Source: an uncultured Pseudomonadales bacterium
GTDB taxonomy: Bacteria > Pseudomonadota > Gammaproteobacteria > Pseudomonadales > Porticoccaceae
NCBI GenBank assembly: GCA_943787675.1
Contig: CALSNK010000025.1
Location: forward strand, 1-36,052
Length of the DNA: 36,052 nucleotides
Direction: 5' to 3'
Part shown: piece after piece, positions 30,003 to 36,052 of the stretch
Layout: each line of letters begins with the position of its first letter
Numbering within the stretch: position 1 is the stretch's first letter
Program-made: the position numbers and the translations under genes
Notes under the pieces: model-generated
What the model was told of the DNA's origin: nothing
Databases searched by the model: none
What the model saw: the letters and a program-made list of their open reading frames with translations, nothing else

Positions 30003-30160
30003 GGGCGTAGCCAGAGTGACCCTTGGCGATCGGTCCCATGGAGTTGTCATTTTCAGCGTTCGCGCAGCTCGCTTCGCTCAATCAGAGCCCTCTCTTGATC
30101 TGAAAATAACAAATCCATAGGCTGGCCCTGTTTGATCTCCAAGGGTCACCCTGGCTGCGC
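30003..30160. repeat. Long imperfect inverted repeat (about 158 bp)
   Basis: The left arm 30003-30057 (GTAGCCAGAGTGACCCTTGG, later GTTGTCATTTTCAG) pairs with the right arm 30099-30160 (CTGAAAATAACAA, later CCAAGGGTCACCCTGGCTGC). The loop of about 40 nt contains CTCGCTTCGCTC. Mismatches are spread along both arms. There is no ORF inside. It is either a MITE-like non-autonomous element or a structured RNA. The gene-free stretch 29954-30375 holds this structure and, after it, two dispersed elements. Confidence 0.75.
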
Positions 30161-30220
30161 TGCAAGATTGAAGGTGCTGAGGGATGATACGTAAATGGGT
30201 TTGGCTGGGTAACCAACATT

Positions 30221-30246
30221 GTCATCTCGAGCATAGTGAGAGATCT
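30221..30246 (-). repeat. Dispersed repeat, variant C (reverse)
   Basis: GTCATCTCGAGCATAGTG then AGAGATCT; reversed it has the AGATCTCT head and GAGATGAC tail. It faces the variant A copy that starts 15 nt later. Confidence 0.65.
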
Positions 30247-30260
30247 TATGAACTTACAGC

Positions 30261-30295
30261 GAGATCCCTCGTCGCTGCGCTCCGTCGGGATGACA
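30261..30295 (+). repeat. Dispersed repeat, variant A (copy 4) with short tail array
   Basis: GAGATCCCTCGTCGCTGC then GCTCCGTCGGGATGACA. It is followed by ATGACA-started units of about 24-26 bp (ATGACATGATTTGGGG, ATGACATAACTTAAGG, ATGACGCAG) until about 30345, ending shortly before the cysG start. Confidence 0.75.
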
Positions 30296-30375
30296 TGATT
30301 TGGGGCTCTGGCGGAATGACATAACTTAAGGTCTTTAGCATGACGCAGTGCGCGAACAAGGCATAAATAATACTT

Positions 30376-31795
30376 ATGGATTACTTACCACTATTTCACA
30401 ACCTTAAGGGTCGGCGCATTGTTGTTGTCGGCGGTGGTGAGATTGCGCTGCGTAAAGTTCGTTTGGTGCAGCAAGCCAGTGCGCTTATTACCATTATCGC
30501 CAAAGACTTTTGCCCTGATCTTCTTGAAATGGACAGGGCCGATAAAGAGCATGGCTGTAATGGTCTTGAGCTTATTACTGCCGGCTACGAACATCATCAT
30601 CTGCAGAAGTATCCCAACACGGTGATGGTGATTGCGGCTACCAATGATCGCGATCTAAACCGGCTGGTGTCCGAGCATGCTCAGGCGGCTAATATGCTGT
30701 CGAATGTGGTGGATGATCCGGGTTTCTCTACGGTGATTTTCCCCTCTATTGTTGATCGCTCTCCTATTCAAATTGCTATTTCTAGCGGCGGTGATGCACC
30801 GGTTTTGGTGCGTTTGTTGCGCACTAAATTTGAGGCGCTGCTGCCTGCGGGTATGGCTAAGTTGGGATCGCTGGCGGGTAGCTTTCGCGAGCGGGTTAAG
30901 GCGAAGTTTTCTAATGGCGCGGACCGCAAGGCGTTTTGGGAAGAGGTATTTTATGGGCCCATTGCCGAGCAGGCCTATGCTAATAATTTGATTGAAGCTG
31001 AGCGTCTGTTAGCGGACAAGTTAGAAAATACCTCGGAGTTTAAAACCGGCGAAGTCTATTTAGTGGGTGGCGGTCCGGGCGACCCTGATCTGCTTACCTT
31101 CAAAGCGCTGCGTCTAATGCAACAGGCGGACATTGTGCTTTACGATCGGCTGGTGTCGCCTGAGGTACTTAACCTGGTGCGTCGTGATGCGACGCGTATC
31201 TATGTGGGTAAAACTGCGGGTGATCATCCGGTAACCCAAGACAATATTAATCAAAAGCTCGTCGACTATGCCCTTGAGGGAAATCGGGTGGTGCGCCTTA
31301 AAGGCGGCGATCCGTTTATTTTTGGTCGCGGCGGTGAAGAGATTGAAACCCTGGCTGAGCATGGCATTCCGTTTCAGGTGGTGCCGGGTATTACGGCGGC
31401 GTCTGGCTGTGCGAGTTATGCGGGTATTCCCCTAACCCATCGCGATCACGCTCAGTCGGTGCGCTTTATTACTGGGCATCTGCGCTCTGGTGAGATAGAC
31501 CTAAACTGGCCCGAGCTGGTGCAGCCCAACCAGACCCTGGTGTTTTATATGGGCCTGAGTGGCATGGAAACCATTTGCCAGCAGTTAAAAGACAACGGCC
31601 TAGATGCCCGAACTCCCACGGCATTAATTGAGAAGGGCACTACGGATAATCAGCGGGTGTTTATTGGCGACCTCGATAGCCTGCCCGGTATTGTTCGCGA
31701 GGCGAAGGCCAAGGCACCGACGCTTATTATTGTTGGTCATGTCGTTAGCCTGCACGATAAATTGGCTTGGTTTAATCTTAAGGAAGGAAACGTAA
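30376..31795 (+). CDS. cysG: Siroheme synthase CysG (fused dehydrogenase/ferrochelatase and uroporphyrinogen methyltransferase)
   Basis: Converts uroporphyrinogen III to siroheme, the cofactor of sulfite and nitrite reductases. The N-terminal half (CysG-B) has a Rossmann start [14 protein letters not shown], with the [16 protein letters not shown] region. The C-terminal half (CysG-A) begins [19 protein letters not shown] (about residue 228) and has [18 protein letters not shown]. The frame as written runs on to 31899, but after [12 protein letters not shown] it reads gor codons out of phase. Removing one A from the AAA at 31788-31790 gives a stop at 31793-31795, next to the gor ATG. I therefore place the end there; the true end is inferred. 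Confidence 0.92.
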
Positions 31796-33167
31796 ATGAC
31801 CAGCTGAATTTGATTACGATCTGTTTGTTATTGGCGCCGGTTCTGGCGGTGTTCGCGCGGCTCGTATGGCAGCGGCGAAGGGTAAAAAGGTTGCGGTAGC
31901 CGAAGAGCGTTATCTGGGTGGCACCTGTGTGAATGTGGGCTGTGTACCTAAAAAACTGTTTGTGTATGCCTCGCAGTTTCCTGAGTTATTTCATACAAGC
32001 AAGGGTTATGGCTGGTCGGGGATTGAAAGCCCGACGTTGGACTGGGCAACCCTGCGGGATAATAAAACCACTGAGATCGAGCGTCTTAATGGCATCTATA
32101 ACAACCTTATTGATAACAGTGGCGCGGATCTATTTGACGGTCGCGCGACCATTCCTGGGCCGCATTTAGTAGTGGTTAACGGCAAAACCTACAGGGCGAA
32201 AGTGATTCTGGTTGCCACGGGCGGCTGGCCCTATATCCCTGAGTTCCCCGGCAGTGAGCATGCGATTAGCTCTAACGAAATGTTCTTTCTCGATGATCTG
32301 CCCAAGACTGCCGTCGTGGTGGGTGGGCGGTTATATCGCGGTGGAGTTTGCCGGTATTTTAAATGGCCTGGGTGTTGAGACCCACTTGATTTACCGTGGC
32401 CCAAACCTGCTCAAGTCCGTTTGATCGCGAGATGAGCGACAAGATTAAAGAGGGCATGATCGCCAAGGGTGTGAACGTTCATCTGAATACTGAAATTAAC
32501 GAAATCACTAAAAAACGATGCCGGCATTCTAAGTGTCGCGCTGAACAACCAGGCTGATATGGCAGCGGATTTGGTGCTTTATGCGACGGGTAGGGTGGCA
32601 AATACGGCTAACCTTGGGATTGGAGAATACGGCAGCGGGTGCTGGCAAACAATGGCGCTATTGTGGTGGACGATAACTTCTGTACTGCAGACCCGAGTAT
32701 TTATGCCTTGGGAGATGTGATTGATCGTGTTCAGTTGACGCCGGTGGCCATTCAAGAAGCGATGGTGCTGGTTGATCACCTTTATGCGGAGGGGTCTGGC
32801 CCGTATTGATTACAGCGATATTCCCACGGCGGTATTCTGCCAGCCTGAGTTGGGTACTGTTGGGCTTAGCGAAGAGCAGGCAAGGGCGGAATACGCTGAT
32901 ATTGCAGTGTATGTCTCTGATTTTAAGCCTATGTTGCACACTCTGGGCGGTGGCACTGACCGAATTACCATGAAATTAATCGTCGACACGGCCTCTGACA
33001 GGGTAATTGGTTGTCATATGGTGGGGCGAACATGCGGCTGAGATTATTCAGGGTATGGGGGATTGCACTTAAGGGCGGGTGCTACGAAGGCGCATTTTGA
33101 TGCCACAGTGGGGATTCATCCTTCGGCGGCGGAAGAGTTTGTTACCATGCGAGATAAGGCGAGATAA
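31796..33167 (+). CDS. gor: Glutathione reductase (about ten frameshifts in this sequence)
   Basis: An NADPH flavoenzyme reducing glutathione disulfide. Pieces in all three frames assemble into one protein: a start restored as [18 protein letters not shown], the redox disulfide [14 protein letters not shown], the NADPH-binding [13 protein letters not shown], then IYALGDV and an end [15 protein letters not shown]. Breaks occur at short homopolymers, for example near 31800 (CC), 32330 (GGG), 32418 (CC), 32512 (A-run), 32622 and 32637 (GG/GGG), 32792 (GGGG), 33024 (GGGG), 33057 (GGGGG) and 33073 (GGG). Each is repaired by removing one base, and each repair restores conserved residues. An intact gene is therefore likely in the organism. 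The ATG follows a strong AAGGAAGG site at the cysG end. The last codons lie in a triple 10-bp repeat. Confidence 0.88.
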
Positions 33168-33180
33168 GGCGAGATAAGGC
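33151..33180 (+). repeat. 10-bp tandem repeat, three perfect units, at the gor stop
   Basis: GAGATAAGGC is repeated three times. With gor in its restored frame the first unit encodes part of RDKAR and the second supplies the TAA at 33165-33167. Slippage here would move or keep the stop codon with little effect on the enzyme. Confidence 0.85.
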
Positions 33181-33328
33181 ACGATAGCCTATATAATCAA
33201 TGGGTTATAAGTAATTCCTCAAGTGATTTTGTAGTAGGCGTTGGCACCTAAAACTGACTTTTAGCGCGCTCCAGCAGTGACAGGCTGAGAAAACTTCAGG
33301 TCGCTTAGGGTTTTTTTCACCGTCTACT

Positions 33329-33884
33329 TTATTCTGATTCACCACAACCAGCACCAATGCATGGGTAATTTCGAGGGTAGCAGCGCCCTAAGCGCTTGAG
33401 CTCAGCCTCTTTGCTGGCGATATCTAGGCGCTCAAACATGCGCGCCATGGCATTAATAATGAGATCGTCGTGAATCTCATCCAGCTCTTTAAGCTCAGGC
33501 ACTCCATACATGGCCTGCACTAGGGGCAATTAAACCCTGCTGATTGGTATACACCAGTAGCATCCGGTCGATACTGCGCTCGACAAACTTCTTAATGCTC
33601 TGAGATTCGATATCCTCAGCCTCTAGAGCCTGTAACGCCACGTCCATCTCTCCCACCCATTGCTCGGCTAGGGCATACATGATGGCGTATTTATTTGGGG
33701 AAAGTAATGGGTAGAGAGTACCAACAGATACCCCAGCACGCTTGGCCACTAGAATGGTGGTTAGGTCATCTTGGCCAACCTCTTCGAGCAGCTCTGCGGT
33801 CACCTCAAGTATCTGATTGCGGCGCGCCTGAGCGCGCTTCTGCACGGGCTGAGTTCGGGCCTCTGTCTTGCGTAGACTGGTCAT
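33329..33884 (-). CDS. TetR-family transcriptional regulator (frameshifted in this sequence)
   Basis: A repressor-type regulator. The N-terminal helix-turn-helix reads RRNQILEVTAELLEE, then TTILVAKRAGVSVGTLY. As written the next residues are PLLSPNKYAI; removing one base from each of three short runs near 33697-33712 gives the standard YHYFPNKYAI. A further extra C in the CCCC at about 33525 breaks the C-terminal domain, and its removal joins QQGLIA to LVQAMYGVPELKELDEI. The ATG overlaps the puuB stop (TAATG), so the regulator is cotranscribed with the oxidase. Paired 16-bp inverted repeats in the puuB-puuA gap are its likely binding sites. E. coli uses a different regulator family (PuuR) for the same pathway. 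Confidence 0.85.
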
Positions 33885-35184
33885 TAGAAGCGATCCCTAA
33901 GGGCGTAATAGAGCATTCCAGTCACCATGCCTGGCCAGCGCAGCAATGTACCGCCGGGAAACTTGGTGGTGGGGTAGGTTGGCCATTAGGTCGAAGCGTT
34001 CGAGCTTGCCGCTAATGGCTTCAGCAATAAGCTTGCCGGCAAAGGTAGCAGTAGGCACGCCATGGCCTGAGTAACCCTGCATATACCAGATATTGTCTTG
34101 CACGCGGCCAAAGTGGGGGTAGGCGATTTTAAGGTAGATTGCCAATGTGCCACCCCAGCCATAGTCGATGTTGGTATCCGCCAGCTGTGGGTAGACTTGG
34201 AGCATGTATTTACGCACAAAGCCTTTTATATCTGAGGGGGAAGCCTCGGCGATAATTCTCACCGCAACCAAATATCAGGCGGTTATCCCCAGACAGTTTC
34301 CAATAGTTGATGACGAAACGACTCTGTCTGACATGGAGGTATCTAGGGGTACTATTTGGGCTGCGAGTTCATCGGAGAGAGGCTCTGTGGCCAATACAAA
34401 GTTGTTGATCGGCATAATATAGCCGTTGATCTTGGGCTCTAACTTCTCGATATATCCATTGCAGGCCAGGGATCATTTCTTTGGCAGTTTACCTGGCCCT
34501 GGCTAGTTTTCACCACCAGCTGTTTGCCTGCAGAAGGGCTTGCATAGGGAGCGTCGGCATAGGAGGGTGACGCGAGAGTTTTCGTAGATCACTACGCCGG
34601 CCTTGGTCGCCGCCTCGACCATACCCAGTAAAAAATTGAGTGGGTGTAGATGTTTTGAGGCTCTATCTACCACAGCGCCATGGTAGGCATCGCTGTCGAT
34701 GACTTCAGATAACCGCTCTTTGGGTACATATTCCATCTGATCAAAGCCGTAACGGTCGTGTAAAAAGGCGACTTCTTCTTCCAATTCTTGGGTTGTATTT
34801 AGCGCGATGAGCAAAGTGCACATTGCCGTGTTTTAAGGTCACATTTGATTCTGTGCTTCTGGATAATCCCCTTAACAGTGTCGACCGCCTCCAGGCTCAT
34901 GTGCCATAACGTGCTGGCCATCTCATGGCCTAATTTCTCTTCGAGGTACTGTTGATCCTGCCGCTGACCAATACCCACATGGACCGCCATTGCGCCCGGA
35001 TGCGCCAAAGCCAACGGTCTCAGCTTCGATAACTATGACTTTATAACCCAGTTCTGCCAAATGAAGTGCAGAGGAGAGACCCGTATAGCCGGCTCCGATG
35101 GACACAGATATCTGCGTCCTGATCGCCCGCTAGGGCAGGAAAGCTAAGGGATTTATTGGCGCTTGCGCTGTAGTAAGAGGGCAT
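33884..35184 (-). CDS. puuB: Gamma-glutamylputrescine oxidase, PuuB-like FAD enzyme (several frameshifts in this sequence)
   Basis: Oxidises gamma-glutamylputrescine to the aldehyde with release of ammonia and H2O2, the second step of the Puu pathway. The pieces join into a ~430-aa DAO-family protein. It begins [18 protein letters not shown], with the FAD motif [28 protein letters not shown], and a C-terminal [20 protein letters not shown] followed by [12 protein letters not shown]. Removing single bases restores VCVIGAG (near 35098), NGGHVGIGQR (34988) and [12 protein letters not shown] (34843), and near the end [14 protein letters not shown]. The SYYSASAN start and the GYSGHG motif are particularly like E. 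coli PuuB. It is divergent from puuA. Confidence 0.85.
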
Positions 35185-35212
35185 AACTCACTCGTCGATT
35201 CTGTAGTAGTGA

Positions 35213-35241
35213 TTGACATTATGGTCTTTTCGAATAATAAT
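35213..35241 (+). promoter_or_regulatory. puuA promoter
   Basis: A perfect TTGACA at 35213-35218, a 17-bp spacer, and AATAAT at 35236-35241 (5 of 6). It predicts transcription from about 35248. The -10 lies inside the first inverted repeat listed below. On the other strand TTGAAT (35245-35240) and CATAAT 16 bp on could serve puuB. Confidence 0.65.
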
Positions 35242-35245
35242 TCAA
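35230..35245. promoter_or_regulatory. Operator candidate 1 (TetR site)
   Basis: TCGAATAATAATTCAA has arms TCGAAT/ATTCAA with one mismatch and a 4-bp spacer. It overlaps the puuA -10 box and the possible puuB -35. Confidence 0.6.
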
Positions 35246-35251
35246 CATTAA

Positions 35252-35267
35252 TTGAATAATGATTCAA
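35252..35267. promoter_or_regulatory. Operator candidate 2 (TetR site)
   Basis: TTGAATAATGATTCAA is a perfect inverted repeat with 6-bp arms and a 4-bp spacer. Its centre is 22 bp from that of site 1, two turns of the helix, so two dimers could bind the same face. It covers about +5 to +20 of the puuA transcript. Confidence 0.65.
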
Positions 35268-35272
35268 ATAAC

Positions 35273-35295
35273 CTGAGGAGCTTTAAAGCCCTCAG
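35273..35295 (+). promoter_or_regulatory. Palindrome in the puuA leader
   Basis: CTGAGG, a bulged A, then GCTTTAAAGC and CCTCAG make a nearly perfect palindrome in the 5' leader. It is followed by CAAACACAAACAGGTG and the ATG. It could be a stabilising hairpin or a further protein site. There is no T-run, so it is not a terminator. Confidence 0.5.
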
Positions 35296-35315
35296 CAAAC
35301 ACAAACAGGTGCCGC

Positions 35316-36052
35316 ATGCAGTCACAAGAAGCCATTGAAAGCTGGTTAAAAGAAAACAAAATTACCGAAGTTGAGTGCATGGTTCCCGATATGACCCGGC
35401 AATGCTCGGGGGTAAGTTTATTCCTGCTAAAAAATTCCTTAAAGAAGACAGCCGTCTCCCTGAGGGCATACTGGCCCAGACAGTTACCGGCGAGTACTCA
35501 GATGACTACTGGGGACCTGCTAGATACCGTTGATGGCGACATGTTGCTTGAGCCCGACCCTAGCACCATGCGACTGGTGCCCTGGGCTAACGAAGCCACC
35601 GGCCAGATTATTCATGACTGCTACACCAAAGATGGTGAGCCCCATCCGTTTTCAACCCGCGCTGTACTTAAACGAATACTCGCTCTGTACGAAAAAGAAG
35701 GCCTGACGCCAGTAATAGCCCCAGAAATGGAGTTTTATCTGGTGGAGAAGAATACCAACCCAGACATGGTGTTAAAGCCGCCAGTAGGGCGTTCGGGTCG
35801 ACCTGAAACTGCTCGCCAGTCTTACAGCATTGATGCGGCCAATGAATTTGAACCCTTTGTAGAAGACATGTATGCCTATGGCGAAGCCATGGGCTTAGAT
35901 ATTGATACCCTGATCCATGAATCTGGTGCGGCACAGTTAGAAGTTAACTTTATCCACGGTGATCCATTAGATCTAGCTGATCAGGTGTGTTTACCTTTAA
36001 GCGCATGGTTCGCGAGGTGGCCCTGAAGCACAATATTTACGCGACGTTTATG
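35316..36052 (+). CDS. puuA: Gamma-glutamylputrescine synthetase, PuuA-like glutamine synthetase family (5' part, frameshifted, cut by window edge)
   Basis: Ligates glutamate to putrescine with ATP, the first step of the Puu pathway. This is the N-terminal half of a glutamine-synthetase-fold enzyme: VECMVPDM, then LEPDPSTMRLVPW, TPVIAPEMEFYLVEK (metal-binding Glu residues) and ESGAAQLEVNF. Removing one C and one G near 35398-35411 gives DMTGNARGKFIPAKKFL. Removing one G near 35512 gives SDDYWDLLDTVDG. Another error near 35983 precedes VFTFKRMVREVALKHN, continuing to the edge. The restored motifs are those of PuuA, and the puuB neighbour supports it against ordinary GlnA. The ATG has AGGTG at -10. 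The rest lies beyond the window. Confidence 0.85.

Noticed and set aside
33168..33328. A terminator or small gene between gor and tetR
   Set aside because: A T-run is present near 33310 but no convincing stem precedes it, and no reading frame has a start with a ribosome site.
31796..36052. A block of decayed genes (gor, tetR, puuB, puuA)
   Set aside because: Almost every break lies in a short homopolymer and is repaired by one base, giving standard motifs. Sequencing error is the simpler explanation.

Overview
The window is a gammaproteobacterial chromosome segment, probably from a marine Cellvibrionales/SAR92-like lineage (the lineage is an inference). The gene order rluE-nudJ-mnmA-hflD-purB, then icd-cspD-clpS-clpA-infA, then aat-trxB-ftsK-lolA-rarA-serS, is the order known from E. 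coli and Pseudomonas. There is no plasmid, phage or IS gene. The unusual material lies between the genes: short dispersed repeats and the tandem arrays attached to them.

Layout. 1-436: a repeat island with a 10 x 26 bp tandem array. 437-2077 (-): pyrD-pyrK, a class-1B-like dihydroorotate dehydrogenase pair. 2263-7640: glyoxylate shunt, with aceA (-) divergent from a LysR regulator (+), then glcB and an rraA-like gene. 7818-9560: gamma-glutamyltransferase. 9561-9800: repeats. 9801-15062 (-): rluE-nudJ-mnmA-hflD-purB-roxA. 15215-16468: icd. 16651-19699: cspD (-), clpS-clpA (+). 19819-22886 (-): trxB-aat-[repeat island]-bpt-infA. 23038-25467: ftsK. 25556-26119 (-): a GNAT acetyltransferase whose end lies in a repeat. 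26329-29953 (+): lolA-rarA-crcB-serS. 29954-30375: a long inverted repeat plus dispersed repeats. 30376-33167 (+): cysG, gor. 33329-35184 (-): puuB-tetR. 35316 to the edge (+): puuA.

How the genes work together. Icd and AceA compete for isocitrate, and GlcB completes the glyoxylate bypass; the LysR gene between aceA and glcB is the obvious candidate local regulator. ClpS, ClpA, Aat and Bpt form a nearly complete bacterial N-degron pathway (ClpP is not in the window). The right end is a putrescine (gamma-glutamyl pathway) locus with a TetR-type regulator. Two matching 16-bp inverted repeats, 22 bp apart, overlap and follow the -10 box of the puuA promoter.

Data quality. Reading frames are intact from about 1.4 kb to 31.8 kb. 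Both ends carry many single-base length errors, nearly all in homopolymers, affecting pyrD, pyrK, the cysG end, gor, tetR, puuB and puuA. Correcting them restores canonical family motifs, so these are most likely assembly or sequencing errors and not true pseudogenes.
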